The translations under genes were made by a program, and so were the position numbers. Below are positions 32,513-45,160 of a DNA stretch of 64,000 bases, piece after piece. Numbering within the stretch: the stretch's first letter is position 1; the number at the start of each line of letters is the position of its first letter. The stretch covers positions 47,113 through 111,112 of the forward strand of contig QXCR01000157.1 in assembly GCA_004380135.1 (NCBI GenBank), read 5' to 3'. This stretch comes from Stemphylium vesicarium. Lineage: Eukaryota; Ascomycota; Dothideomycetes; Pleosporales; Pleosporaceae. The notes below the pieces were generated by a model. It saw only the letters and a list, made by a program, of their open reading frames with translations. It had not been told where the DNA came from and ran no database searches.

Positions 32513-33876
32513 TTACTTAGACTTGGCGAGACCGACAGCAGAGTTGCCGAGGTCGTATACAGAGTACCACTTCCTGAGGAAGGCGTCGCCGAGAATGGCA
32601 AGGGGGCCTACGGGCTCGGGGAAGTCCATACCCATGAAAGCGGAGATGCAAGATCCCTGCACCTCAAGAATGTAGTCGTAAGCGCTGATGGTGAAGTTGT
32701 GGCCAGTGAGGGTGAAGGTGAGGTCGGGCAGACCGTCACGCTTGTCGCACTCGACAGAGTACTGGCCATTGAAGCCCTTCTTAGCACCGATCTCCTTGTT
32801 GCTATGTCTTGTTAGTGCATGTGTGAATATTTGGGGTGGAACAGGTCTTACAGGAGCTCCGCGATGGTCGAGGGAAGAGCAATAAGAGATGTGCCGGTGT
32901 CCAGAATGACACCGGTGTTGTCCATCTCAGCCGTCTCCTTGCCAAAGGTAATAGCATCGAGGTCGACCTCCCAGTAGGCCTTGCGCCTCAAAGGAAGCTT
33001 GGTCATCTTGCCAGTGTAGTGGCTTTCGTCGATGCCACCAAAGGTAGCCTCGGACTCCTGGTTCGCGTTGGTGTCGCCGAGGTAGAAGGCGAAGACGGGC
33101 TCGTCCAGAAGGCCCTGGTCGAGCATGTTGTAGAAGGGGGGCACGATACCCTTGACGCTGATAGTGTCGTAGCCAAGACCCATGATGCCGTCGAACCTGC
33201 CAAAGGCAAAGGCGAGACCGGGCTCAGAGGTGGCCTCGGCGAAGTCCTGGTTCTTCACTTTGAGGTCGCCGATCTGGAAAACATCGTTGGAGACGAAGCC
33301 GCTGAGCTCACCAGATCCATAGCGGATCTCGAACTCGGTGCCGTTCTTCTTGTATGTAGACGACGAGGACGAGTCGTACTTGGTGTGGAGGTAGCAGGCG
33401 ATCGAGTTGCACTCGGAGGAGGGAACCCAGAGGTTTGAGCTACCAGTGTCGAGGACGACCTTGAAGGTCTGGGGAGGAGTGCCAAGAGAGATCTCCGAGA
33501 AGTCTGCATGTCTGTCAGCGCTTGCCACACAGTGCTGCGGAAGGCGCGGAGGTCCCGTCACTTACACTGGGCGTTGAGGAAGTTGCTGACGGGCACTGGG
33601 TGCGTGCCGTCGGCAATGTAAGGCGCCTTGAGAGCCGCCTCCATCTGCGACTGCGGCTTAAGACCGGTCATGTGCTGCTGAGAGTACTTCTGCTTCAGGC
33701 CCGCCATTTGCGTCTCGATGTTGGCATATTCCTGTTCATTGTCAGACGACGCTCCGGCACATGTGACTGCGACGATGGCCTACCAGCTGCTCAGAAAGTG
33801 AAACCTTCTTGAGAGGCGTCTTGTACACGGCAGCAGACGCCGAGCTGGCCGCTGCGAGAAGCACCGCCGTCTTCAT
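32513..33876 (-). CDS. Vacuolar pepsin-type aspartic protease (Pep4/PepE-like)
   Basis: Four exons (33876-33784, 33731-33566, 33503-32852, 32801-32513) give 399 aa, the length of vacuolar proteinase A. A signal peptide (MKTAVLLAAASSASAAV) is followed by a propeptide with KTPLKKVSLSEQL and a KYS…HM linker. The mature enzyme starts near PVPVSNFLNAQYFSEI. Both catalytic aspartates are present: VVLDTGSSNLW (D105) and GVILDTGTSLIALPS (D288). The conserved flap tyrosine is in IRYGSGELSG, and ECNSIACYLH forms the first disulfide loop. The C-terminus ILGDAFLRKWYSVYDLGNSAVGLAKSK is the family standard. It processes vacuolar zymogens and digests autophagic cargo. The leader is rich in pyrimidines (CAACTTCTTCC, CCCCCTTTC), as in highly expressed fungal genes. 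Confidence 0.95.
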
Positions 33877-34497
33877 GATGGCGACGGATTGATAAGAGTT
33901 GAATAAGGGATGAAAGGGGGACGGGTAAAGGATGGAAGAAGTTGCGGAGTGATGTTGGGGAGATGGGTGGTGTGTTGGAGAGTCGGGGCGGAGTGATGGA
34001 GTTGGAGCTGGAGCTGGAGCTATCAATGGGGCTGGGAACCAGCGCGCCCGGGGTGATTGACGTATGCGACTGCCTAAATTGCTAGCGTCTAACGTGCCCG
34101 GTTCGGTGTCAGCTGCCTGTACCTTGCATGCAGGCGCGCTACCGGGTCCGCGCCACACAGTACCAACAACACCCCAGAGACTGCTTCGTGCTAGCTTCCG
34201 CTCTCCATGTCTCCTCCAGGCCGTCTATCGCCTCTGTAATGCATCTGACTTGGTACTAGCCAACTGGCTGCGGAACGTTTCAAAATCGTCCTAGTAGATC
34301 AAGTACTACAGCTGTGCAAAGTTTCCACACGCGAGTCTTGGCCAACGCGCCCGAGTGTCGAGCTTCAATGACCTCAGCACTCGAGGCTGCTAGCACCCTA
34401 GCCTTTGCGCCAGTGTTCACATGATCCGGGCACTGACATTGATTGCTCTGATCTCTCTTGCTATGGAATCGAGATAGTCGCATTAGCCTGCTGTCTA
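33877..34497. other. Intergenic, protease promoter side
   Basis: Upstream of the aspartic protease. It has a short GGAGCT/GAGTTG purine-rich repeat around 33990-34022 (pyrimidine-rich on the coding strand). The part nearer 34497 is the 3' flank of the EI24-like gene. No gene was seen. Confidence 0.45.
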
Positions 34498-35512
34498 TCA
34501 CACCGCCGTATCTGGCTCGTCCGTGTATTGCCGTGTCTGTGCCTCGTTCGCCTCCTGCTCCCTTCGCACCCTCTCCAAGTCCGTTGCCCATAGCGCAGAG
34601 CTCGCTGGCGCTGTCAGCAGGAAAAACATACTGAACGGCGGCACAAGTTGCAGGAACAAGTACACAGTGCCGTACCTGTACATTGTCAGCCATGTCACTA
34701 TCAATGCACCGAGAGTATCATGTACCAAGTGTATTGCCATCGTCTCCTCTGAACGGCAGCGTTCCTCTGTTTCCAGTCGTAACCCAAGAGCTGGAAGTAC
34801 CTCCAGTGCTGGAACGGGCCCGCCCGATAGCCCGTCGACAAAAGAAATATCGGCACCCCAACGTACGGTACAAAGTTGACGGGCAGCAGGAGGACGAACT
34901 CAGCGATCTGGCGGAACGAGAAGGGTGCGTAGACTGAGGATCGCGTGGGCTTGCCGAGCCGTCGAACAGGATCGTTCAAGGCATCTTCGCTGACAGGTCG
35001 GTGTTGACGCACCAAATCTTCGTAGCCCTTGTAGATCAACACAGCATCAAATATGTCAACTTGGGATTCGTCCTGCGCTTGGTCATTAGCTCTACGTAGT
35101 GGAAAAGCCCAGCGCAAGTACATACCACCAAGAAAGACTCAAAGAGCAGAGCGACTACCGCAGCTCCTTCCCCGAGAACGAGGAATACGGCGTTGACCCA
35201 AGCGCTGCCTGCGGTATGGAACAGCTTGAGGAAGAGGACCTGGGGCAGGAGAGTCCAGAAGAAAAGATTTAAAAGTACAAAAGCACTGAGAAGAACCGCC
35301 GGGAGCAGTCGGGCTTTCAGCAGCGGGTATAGAAACGGGTGCGCGACGAAAAATACGACGCCCTGGTGTTTGTTAGTTTTCGCGCGCAACTTTGGCATGT
35401 ATGGATTAAACACCTTCATGAGATACGTCGCAGCGACTATGTTATCCCATGTTGGTCGCACTACGACTCTTGGAATGTTTCCCAAAGCTGACTGTGCTCC
35501 TTGTCGTGACAT
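34498..35512 (-). CDS. EI24/Rrt8-family multi-pass membrane protein
   Basis: Four exons (35512-35414, 35362-35126, 35072-34726, 34675-34498) give 286 aa. Hydrophobic segments are LLSAFVLLNLFFWTLLPQVL, WVNAVFLVLGEGAAVVALLFES, FVLLLPVNFVPYVGVPIFLL and YLFLQLVPPFSMFFLLTAPAS, separated by charged loops including GYRAGPFQHWRYFQLLGYDW. This pattern matches the fungal group related to Rrt8/Lds outer-spore-wall and lipid-droplet proteins. The exact function is unknown. The first intron is 51 nt, a multiple of three, and contains no stop in the reading frame. It has a good ACTAAC branch point and CCAG acceptor but a weak GTGTTT donor, so a form with 17 extra residues (303 aa) is possible. Confidence 0.78.
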
Positions 35513-35793
35513 GTTCAGGTAGTGGTGTTCTTGCTGGACCGTGAGATTTGCTACAGGCTATGAGAGACGCGTCCATAGGCAGCCGCTTCGCAAATGACGT
35601 AACGTCCACGGACCCTGAGCCCCACCCCCACAACTAGCCTCGATCACCTGGGCAGCTTGCATTGAGCACTTTCCGTCGGAAGAAAGGCGGGTGGCTTGCA
35701 GTGGTGTAGAATATAGACAAGCACGATATACGAGGAATAATATTCATGTCTGGGCCCCGATCAAATAACACTCCATGAATTGAGCTTTACAAC

Positions 35794-36940
35794 ATGTTCC
35801 GAAACTCATCTGCAGCTACCTGGAAACATACTGGTCCTTCCGCGAACCCAGCAGTTGAGCCTTTCCATCAGACCCTACCTGATTACGAAGTCACTCCCTT
35901 GGTTCACCTCCCAGACCTGGCTAGACAACTTGGCCTTGGTCATGTCCTCTTGAAGGACGAATCTCATCGTCTCGGCCTCCCAGCATTTAAGATCCTTGGT
36001 GCATCATGGGCGATTCACAAGGCTATATGCGCCAAGTGCAATCTTCCGCTATCTGTTTCGTTGGACGAGCTGGGAGATGCTGCACGAAAGGCGAACATCG
36101 AACTGGTAACATGCACAGAAGGAAACTGGGGCAGGGCTGTTGCAAGGATGGCAAAGTACTTGCAGATCACGGCAGTCATCTTCGTTCCTGACTTTATGGA
36201 CGACGCCACACAAAAGAAGATCGGGAGTGAGGGGGCAAAAGTGATTGTTATTGACGGTGATTACGATTACTCCATTTCGAAGGCGAAAGAAGAGGCAGAA
36301 AAAGGCGGCATGTTAATCATGGACGTGTCGTGGGAAGGATACGAGGAGATTCCAGAGGTGACTTTCTATCCATCCATACAATACTCCGTAGGGTGCTGAC
36401 CACGATTAGTGGGTTGTTGAAGGCTATATGACTATGCTCACGGAAACAGGTAGACAACTGCACGATATGGGGATACGAAGTGCGACGCACGCTGTAGCGG
36501 CTGTCGGCGTGGGGTCTTGGGCCCAGGCAGTCACTATGCACTACAAAGCCCAAACCCCCTCTACCAGGGTCATCACGGTCGAGCCTGCTACAGCAGCTAG
36601 CCTCATGGCCAGTCTCGAAGCCGGTGTGATTACACCGATTGCTACTGGTCATACCATCATGAATGGCATGAACTGTGGAACTACTTCGTCGACGGCATGG
36701 AAGATACTGAAGGAGGGTGTTGATTTAAGCGTCACTGTATCAGACATTGATGTGCATCACGATTTGGGTTACCTCCACAGTCAAGGAGTGCAGAACGGGC
36801 CGTGTGGAGCAGCCACGATGACTGCACTAAAGAGGGTATGCAACGAGAAAAAGGCTGAATTAGGATTGGATGAACAATCGGTGGTGGTACTCTTCAGCAC
36901 TGAAGGCTCCAGAGACTACGTTATTCCAGGTGGAGCTTGA
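35794..36940 (+). CDS. PLP-dependent lyase, diaminopropionate ammonia-lyase-like
   Basis: Exons 35794-36357 and 36410-36940 give 364 aa. The intron (GTGACT donor, GTGCTGACC branch, TTAG acceptor) joins YEEIPE to WVVEGYMTMLTETG. This is the fold type II PLP family. The Schiff-base lysine is K66 in RLGLPAFKILGASWA, the substrate loop is CTEGNWGRAVA, and the phosphate-binding Gly-rich loop is THAVAAVGVGSWAQAV. The closest known enzymes, such as E. coli YgeX, convert 2,3-diaminopropionate to pyruvate and two ammonia. RLG-AFK-LGGS and EGNWGR-A are characteristic of that branch. The fungal substrate is unproven and could be D-Ser/Thr-like. The 3' end lies only about 25 bp from the convergent RED gene. 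Confidence 0.85.
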
Positions 36941-36964
36941 CAGCATATATGGTGATACGCCACA

Positions 36965-38733
36965 TCACCCAAGCGTCTTTGTCTTCTTCTCCTTTTGCCT
37001 TTCCATGACGTTTAATACATCATCAGCATTGTTCTTATCACCCTTCCTCTTCTTGCCACCGCGTTTCCGTTGCTTCTTCGGGCCTTTCCCACCGTTTTCG
37101 TCATCATCTTCATCGCCCTCGGCACCGCCCAGCCCTTTCCATTGGCTGAACTTGACCTTTTCACCTTCTCGCTCCATCTCATCAGCATCGTCGAACCGTG
37201 ACGCACCGAAGCCCATGTCCATGTCTTCCAAATCGCGGTCTGAGGCAGCCAGCTCTGCGGCGCGCTTTTTGAGTCGCGCCTCCTTCGCTGCGGGGTCATT
37301 GGGGTCTGATGATCCGAGATTCTGTAGCAGCGTAGAATTCTCGTCCAGATTTCGAACTTTGGCGAGGGCAGCGCGTACAGTAGCGTCGGCAGCAGCGAGA
37401 TCGGAGGGTTCGCTGGCATGGGCACCATGAACCGAAGACTTGAAATAATCTCGTTTGGTAGGGGCGGCAGGCACAACAGGCGCAACAGACGCAGCATCTT
37501 TTGGCTCTTCTTGGGCATCGTCTTCTGGATCAGATACCTCGCCTTCTGACAGCGGCTCTCCAGCATCGGCCTTTGGTATAGAGGACTCTGGCTTTGTTGT
37601 CTCCTCGTCTGATCCATCCTCCTCGTCATCGAAGTTGGCAAGCGGGTTATAATTTGACCCCACCCCTTCGAATATGTCTTCATCGTCTGACTCGTCCTTC
37701 TTCGGTGCAGGCAGGTTGTGCATATTGATGGGCTTGTTCACATCATCTAAATCGTGGCGCACTTCGGGCGCAGGCTGCTCCTCGGTCTTTTGCTTCTTGA
37801 CTTTTCTCTTCTCCTTGCCGTCTGGGCCAGTGATGATCAAGACCTCACGGCCCCTCTCGTCTGTCTCGATGCGTGACGTCTCGCCCGTTGCGTTGATCTT
37901 GCGAAACCCAGGTCCCAGAGTAGGGAACCTCTTCTCGTGCTCGGCTGCCGCGGCAGCGGCTGCCTGCTCCCTCTGTCTCTTGAGTTCCTTTAGGATATCG
38001 TTGCGGCTGCGCTTGACACCGGCGACCGGGGGCGGCGATGTGATTCTCTCGCCCTTCTTTTCCACCTTCTCGCGCGCTATGGGGCCAACCTCGGCTTCGG
38101 CCAGCTCGTCGAAGGCGTCCTCGACCTCTGGTACTTCTTTGGCTTCTTCCTCCTCTTCTGCCTCGTCGTCGGCCTTCTTCTCTTGCCCAGCGAGGACATC
38201 TTCGCCCCGCCTGACTCTTTCGAGCAACTTCCTATCAAGTCCCTTGACCAGATGTGTGGTGCCAACGTCGCCGCCTGTGATCTCTTGCACCAGCTTCTCA
38301 AATGTCTCACGATCGATCTCGCCGAGCTTCATCGACTCCTCGAGGTTCTTGATACGCTTCGCAATCTCGTTGTCTTCCTCGTCGGTGCGCGCCTTGGTGC
38401 GATCGGTGTATCCTGCAGCGAGCTTGGTGCCTTTTGGCGCAGAGCATCTGGCCTTCTTCTGCGGATTGTTTTTGGCGTTGCGCTCAGCGAGCTGGCGGGC
38501 GAAGTCAGCCTGAACGGCACCTTTGCCTACCTGGCGACTGCCCACCTGTTAGTATCAGCTTTATACGCGGCACGCAGCTGCAAGGGAAAACCGTACGGCG
38601 TCATTGGTATGCTCGAGTGCTTGCGCGCGCCCAGCACCGCCCTGGGCGTTGCCGCAGCGGGAGACTTGCCCTTGGTGTCATCCTGAGACTTGGGGCTATC
38701 GACCAGCAGCCGTCGAAATTGTGAGTTGTTCAT
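36965..38733 (-). CDS. RED/IK-like spliceosomal protein
   Basis: Exons 38733-38597 and 38537-36965 give 569 aa. The splice choice matters: the first AG after the CTAAC branch shifts the frame, whereas the next one (GGGCAG) reads SSIPMTP/RQVGKGAVQADFARQLAERN, which is the RED N-terminal signature. The N-terminus MNNSQFRRLLVDSPKSQDD carries the second hallmark (FRRLL). The rest is charged: a helical region (KNLEESMKLGEIDRETFEKLV), an Ala-run near residue 230, acidic segments, and a Lys-rich tail (KKQRKRGGKKRKGDKNN). Human RED binds SMU1 in the spliceosomal B complex; a similar role is inferred. An upstream in-frame stretch before MNNSQF lacks an ATG. Confidence 0.87.
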
Positions 38734-39304
38734 GATGCGTCGCGTTGGGAACTGGCCGACCGTGTCGTGCTTCGCAAAAGTTGTGCCAAGCCCATGCAGG
38801 CAGGCCTTCTCTCGCGCCTGCACCACGCCCGCGCGCGCGACTACCACAGCGCTAGGCGGCCGCCTGGCTGCACTCAAACGCGGGGAACCTTAGACCGCCG
38901 TCCATCACTGCGCCAGCCGCCAGCCTCACCCACCAAGGCCGTCACCTATCCCGTCTAATCCACGCTTGAATATACGTGAACTGTGCATGCATTGCCGTCT
39001 GCTTCTTCAACTTGATGTGACTTGTATCCCCCTGAAAATTAGAGGGCCATTGGTATCGCATCATTAGAACCCTAAAAGTACATCAACCACTTGCATTTCT
39101 GCAAGAGTTACGCCAGATCGCCATGGTAAGCTTTCAAGTGGGCTTTGAGTGCTTCTGTGCGTCTTTCCCTATTTCACTTGCCCTACGGCTATGTACCCTT
39201 CGGTCCCCACCACCCCGCCTCTCCGCATAAATAGATAGACCGCCTCAACACCGTATTTGTCCACCCACTCCTGCTTCTCACTCTCCATAGCAGCTCCCAT
39301 CAAC
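38734..39304. promoter_or_regulatory. Divergent promoter RED-like / GH43
   Basis: This 571-bp region separates the two start codons. The half near the GH43 gene has a core promoter and three CreA-type boxes (39205-39234, listed separately). No gene was seen inside. Confidence 0.55.
39205..39234 (+). promoter_or_regulatory. Three CreA-type boxes next to a TATA-like element
   Basis: CCCCAC (39205-39210), CCCCGC (39213-39218) and CTCCGC (39221-39226) each match the reverse complement of the CreA site SYGGRG and are followed directly by ATAAATAG (39227-39234), 71-78 bp above the GH43 start codon. Carbon catabolite repression of this hydrolase is the natural reading. The short degenerate motif means single hits are common, but three in 22 bp is notable. 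Confidence 0.5.
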
Positions 39305-40451
39305 ATGTTCAAGCTTTTGATCGCTGCGGCACTCGCCATTAGCGGTCTTTGCCAGTATTCTGCCCAAGGAAACACGACCAACTCCACTACAACCTTCACC
39401 AACCCGATTGTCGACGGTGGAGCTGATCCGTAAGCGCTCTTGCTTCTTTTCTGGTGTAAATGCTAATGGTGTTAGTTGGATGTTCCGCCATGATGACTAC
39501 TACTACATGACCTACACCAACAACGTCAACATCACGTTGTGGCGCAGCAAATCCATGGTGGACTGGGCCGACGCAGAGTCCAAGACCATCTTTCGCCCGG
39601 AGCCAAACCAGCCCTACTCGACCGATCTCTGGGCTCCTGAGATCCACCAAATTGGTGGTTCTTGGTGGGTTATCTTCACCGCAGACCCCAACAATGACTC
39701 GCCTCCACCCGAGGTAGAGATGTGGTGCGAGTACAACTGCCCTGCTGTCAATCACCGCATGTTTGTCGTGGTTGGCGAGGGTGAAGATCCATGGACTGCG
39801 GAATACAGTTACCACAGTGAACTCGAGACCTACGATCAATTCGCTATTGACGGAACCTACTTCCAGCACAACCATCAGCTCTATCACATCTACTCTTGCT
39901 GGTACCGCAAGTACGATGGCTGGCCAGCTAATCTCTGTATCACCAAGATGTCGGACCCTTCCACAACCGTTTCGCCTTTTCAGGAGCGCCAGATTATCTC
40001 TGTCCCCGAATATGCATGGGAGAAGACGCCTTTTGGCCGTGCAGGCAACGACCGCCTTTCTTCCAATGAGGGCCCTCAGCAACTAGTCAACCCCACCACT
40101 GGTCAGAATTTCCTCATCTACAGCGCGGCCCGCTCAGACAATCGAAACTACTGCCTTGGGCAGCTTGAGCTCGTTGGCGACGACCCGATGAACCCGAGTG
40201 ACTGGCGCAAGCACCCATATCCCGTCTTCTATCAAAACCCCAGCGAGTCGGCCTATGGCGTTGGTCATGCGTCCTTCACCACTTCTCCCGATGACACGGA
40301 AAACTGGATCATCTATCATGGCATGCAGGATCCGACCAATGGCTGGAGTGCTCGTACGATTCGTGCACAAAAGTTCAGCTGGAACGAGGATGGCACACCC
40401 AACTTTCCGAAGCCAGGTTATGGGCCATATCAAGTCCCAAGTGGTCAATAG
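39305..40451 (+). CDS. Secreted glycoside hydrolase family 43 (arabinofuranosidase/xylosidase type)
   Basis: Exons 39305-39429 and 39476-40451 give 366 aa; the intron is 46 nt with CTAATG branch and TTAG acceptor and falls inside the first catalytic motif (GGAD-P/W). The signal peptide is MFKLLIAAALAISGLCQYS. The five-bladed propeller has the catalytic base in DGGADPWMFRHDDYYYMTYT, the modulator Asp in QFAIDGTYFQHNHQLYHIY, and the acid Glu in LSSNEGPQQLVNP, with WAPEIHQIGGSWWVIFTAD between. The order D…D…E is that of GH43. It would release arabinose or xylose from plant polysaccharide side chains. Exact specificity cannot be read from the sequence. The C-terminus ends soon after the propeller, so there is no carbohydrate-binding module. 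Confidence 0.92.
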
Positions 40452-40638
40452 CCTGCTTGGTTAGTTGACCGGGATGGTGATTTTTGAAGGTGGACCTTTT
40501 CGTGTGTTGTTGAGATGCACCCGTAGGGAATGAATCCTAGACATTTATTGGAGCCTCTGCAGTAGAGGATTTACCACATCAGAATGATAGTGAATACGAC
40601 AGCCTATCGTTGGAAATGAACTTGCAATTGCTGATTGA

Positions 40639-42263
40639 TTACACTGCACTCTTTTCCTTGGCTTCGCGTCGAAGCCTCGTCTTTGCAATGGCCTCTTCGA
40701 CCTTTGTCTTCCTCCAACTACAATTCTCCGCAAAGTCACAGATTCTACACTTGAATGCTTCCTCAACCTCAACCCCCTTTGCTTCTCTGTGCCCCTTCCA
40801 CCAGGCCATCTCCTCTGAAATGTACCCGTCAATGATATCCGCCTCATAAACTGTGAGTTCCGAGCCAATAACATGACCAGTCTTCGCATACCGAAACTCT
40901 GCGCGGAGGATGGGAGATAGACTTGTAGCGGGAAATGTAGCTTGCATTTCGGTGATCAGGAGCGACCATAGGGAGAGAAGATTCGGATAATTTGAAGCCT
41001 CTTCATAGGGGCCAATGCCATCGATGGCCTGCATGAAGGCATCAGTGAAACTTTCGAGGGGTTGGAGGTCGTATCGTGAGAAGACGGTCTCTGCGTCTAC
41101 AGTGTTCAACGATAGCGATTCCAGAAGTCTGCGGTACAGCATCAACTGCATCCACGTCGGACGCAACGAAGCTCCAGTGGGTAGCGAATTGGCAGATCTC
41201 GTCTTGACATCAGCGATGTAGACTTGGCGACCAGGTTGCAAACTACCAGCCCGTGGGCTAGTGTCCTGGGAGCTGGAACTCTTTGCAAAGGCTTCTGAGA
41301 TGCTGGCCTGGCCTGGCGGCAGAGGCACGATACCGCCGTGTTTCTCGGCCTTTGACTTCTCTAGCTGCTCTTCAAAGGCGACATCAGGACAATGGTACGT
41401 CAACTCATCGATGATGCCATTGACAACCTGGCCGTCCAGGATGCCCCATACTTCCAGCTCTCGTGTCAGGCCGGTTGTACGCAGACAGCGCAGGCCGGAT
41501 ATGGCGTTCCACATTCGCAGACCGAAGCGGTCTTGTTTGCTCTCCACTTGCACGGGCACTGTTGTGTGGACCTGAGCCTCGAGCTTTTCATGGATTTTGG
41601 TTCCTGTACGCATGGCCTGAGTGCGCGGCTTGCGCCCAAACTTGCTTAGGGTGTAGAAGTATTGTAGTTCGCACCACGCTGGCGAGACGAGGTCTGTCAC
41701 CGACAGGGGCTTCTTGGGCTTGGTGCGAAAGCGCTCGAGGGGTGGACGGCGGTCATTTTCGGCAACGTCTACGACTTCTGCTGTGGGAAGGGTACCCTTG
41801 GCCCGTGGTGTACTGCGACGAGAGGCAGGCGGCGAGCGTTCAGAGGGCGAGGTCGGTCGTTCGAGAGGAACTAATCGCTGTTAGTTGTCAGTCTACTTGA
41901 GCGCTGCCTTGGTATGAACATGGCCGACTGACCGCTCCAAGCTTGCCGCGATCTTTCGTCGTACTCGACTTCCAGCGTGCCCCGCTCTCCATGGCCTCTC
42001 TTGGTGGTATCCCTCGTAACGCGCAGCCCTGACGGCTGGTGTATCTGCACGAAGCCATCCACATGGTGCTCCTCGTCTTCGATTTCGCCCTCTTCAAACT
42101 CTATGCTCGGCAAGACTGCCCGTTTTTCTGTGGGGACTGCGCGTCTTATCGTGTCGAAAGCGTCTGCGAGAAGGCTATCGTCGTCAATGTCTATATCGGA
42201 GCCATAGTCGCTCAGCGTAGCAACAGACGCGATTTCAATATCGGAGCCATATTCGCCTGCCAT
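40639..42263 (-). CDS. EXO5: Exonuclease V (Exo5/Dem1)
   Basis: Exons 42263-41933 and 41870-40639 give 520 aa. The start is MAGEYGSDIEIASVATLSDY; longer open frame lacks an ATG. The join uses a GTCAGT donor and the TAG acceptor 11 nt past a CTAAC branch; the earlier AG leaves the wrong phase. The acidic N-terminus holds EFEEGEIEDEEHH. The catalytic core has TDLVSPAWCELQYFYTLSKF (first Fe-S cysteine), RTGTKIHEKLE, VNGIIDELTY, and YIADVKTRSANSLP (the DVKT nuclease motif). Three further iron-sulfur cysteines are in CRICDFAENC. This layout is diagnostic for the PD-(D/E)XK 4Fe-4S nuclease Exo5, which in yeast is needed for mitochondrial genome maintenance and in animals acts in nuclear repair. The N-terminus lacks an obvious mitochondrial presequence. 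Confidence 0.93.
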
Positions 42264-42477
42264 GATGCCATGATCCGGCCGCGGCGTGAGGGTTGTGCGT
42301 GTCGTGGCGATGGGACGCGCTTCCAATGTTGGCGCGCTTTCGCGTCCACTCGTGAGGTCATGGGCACATGCGCCGATCAGTGCATCACGCAAGCAACAAG
42401 ATAATCGAGGAACACGCCCAGCGAATCCATTGGTGTAACAAATGATGTGGTCGCGTTACATTTAGGATTTTGCCCCT

Positions 42478-43169
42478 TCAGCCCTGCATGGCTTCGCTCG
42501 CCACAGCTTGCTCACAGGTCTCTCCAAGCAGAGCATGGAGAGCCTCTTGGAAATCCGGCATGTCGTCTGCACGCTGATCCTTTCTGGACCACCTAATCAT
42601 ACCCTCGCTATCTACGGCAAAATTGCCTGCCATCTGCCACCTGCTGCCGCTCTCCGTAGGTCTAACGTTGATGCCCTTATCTTTTCCCAGTTTCGAAGCG
42701 CCCGGGATGCTCCCCAGGACATGCATGAAGCCAGATGTACCCAGTCCCCATGCAGCATAACTTTCGCGCTCCGTGTCGACGATGACTTGGAGGTTGAGTT
42801 GCACGTTCTTTGGAGGATCAGGTAGCGAGGCGAGCCATCGGTCTGTAGACTCTTGATCACTATGGGAAACGGCTATGAAATGTATACCCGGATGAGCAGG
42901 CGCAATGGCTCGCAAGTCCAGAAACGTCTTCTCAGCGACTGCGGTTATGTTGGTAAGACTGCACTGTCTAGCGTTCGACCCATCGTTTCATCGCAATACG
43001 TACATGGGCAACCGCAATGTCTGAGGAAGCTGATGATTATTGGCTTGCCATCCTGCGCAGGAATGTCCAGCTTAGGCGTTGCAGGTGCCTGTTGCCCGAC
43101 GGCTGGTGTCTCCGCTGTCTGCACGGCGGGAGGTGACATCCATGACCAGAACTCAGTTTGCCAGGTCAT
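42478..43169 (-). CDS. Peroxiredoxin/AhpC-TSA-like thioredoxin-fold protein
   Basis: Exons 43169-43004 and 42938-42478 give 208 aa. The intron (GTACGT donor, CGCAG acceptor) splits the active-site motif; joining gives PIIISFLRHCGCPFAEKTFL. The CxCP motif (CGCP) sits at the start of helix 1 of a thioredoxin fold, and the body follows the AhpC/TSA-type pattern (HFIAVSHSDQESTDRWLA, VIVDTERESYAAWGLG). A peroxide- or disulfide-reducing role is likely. The resolving partner is not evident, and the enzyme could instead belong to the alkyl-hydroperoxide-reductase-like group of unknown substrate. The N-terminus MTWQTEFWSWMSPPAVQ has no clear targeting signal. Confidence 0.83.
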
Positions 43170-43606
43170 GGTGAGATTGTTTCAACGAGATTGGAGTTTG
43201 GGACTGGGCAGAACATGACGGCAGATAGCTAATCACATTAGTGCAAGCTACCGTGGTGTGGGCGACGGTACTTGTAGCTAGCAAGGTCGTTATTTGCGGG
43301 TGTTGTTCCGGATTGCGACCCCATACGGGCAAGACAGGCGAAACACGGCCAGTACACTAGTATGAATCAAGCATCACAGCAGAAGAAAGTAGGCTGAAGT
43401 GGAAACCTATTGATTTCGTGGGATATCGCCAGTGACCATCACTGATTAACCTGGATATACTACATGCTCAGCACCGCTCGTGTGCACTCATAAACCGAGT
43501 TGAAGACCGTGAACCATGAAACCCTAACGCCTGAACAATCCTACCCAAAGACCCATCACCGACCCGAAGTTGTTGTCATGTCGTGTCGATATCGAAGGTG
43601 AGAAGT
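43170..43606. other. Intergenic, no gene recognised
   Basis: Upstream region of the peroxiredoxin-like gene and 3' flank of histone H3. No RNA gene, repeat or ORF of note was seen. Confidence 0.5.
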
Positions 43607-44179
<573 letters not shown>

Positions 44180-44717
44180 GTTGTTGTTGTGTATTGATGG
44201 AGATGTTGTTGTGTTGGATGGTGGGTGTGGTGGATGAGGCTGATGGGTGGAGTTGTGTGGTGGATGAGAGATGCAGAAGGGCGGGCGGGGGCTGCTTATA
44301 TGCTAATTGGGGGGGCGGGCGGTTGGGTGGAAAATCAATCTTTATTGCGCGTGTTCAGACAAGTCGCTAGAACACCAAAGTCCAGCGCTGCCAGCAACCG
44401 CGCAACTAGCAACGCGCGCTGCCCCAAATCCTACAAGGCAGCGCGCTTGCGCCATTGGCTCGCTTGCTGCGTGTCCCGATTGGGAAGGGGCACGGTCATT
44501 GATCTGAAAAGCGCGCCCGTGCGTCGCTGTGATCTGGCGTGGCAAGAGTGTGATCCGGCGCGCGACGTGCACGCGCCCCGCTGCCTCATAAACACCACCA
44601 CGCCTGCCCCATCTCTATTACTCCAGCATCCAATCTCAATCCGTCCATCAGCCTCATCTACTCTCTCACAACCAACTCCCTCTCCCATTAAAACAACACT
44701 TCTCCACATCCATCAAC
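44180..44717. promoter_or_regulatory. Shared H3-H4 divergent promoter
   Basis: 538 bp between the two histone start codons. On the H3 side a TATA-like CATATAAGC (about 44295-44303) and CCAAT (ATTGG on the plus strand, about 44306-44311) lie 115-130 bp above the ATG. Further ATTGG boxes are at 44454-44458 and 44479-44483. An H4-side element ATAAACACC occurs near 44588. GC-rich blocks with GCGCGC repeats fill the middle. Confidence 0.7.
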
Positions 44718-45160
<443 letters not shown>

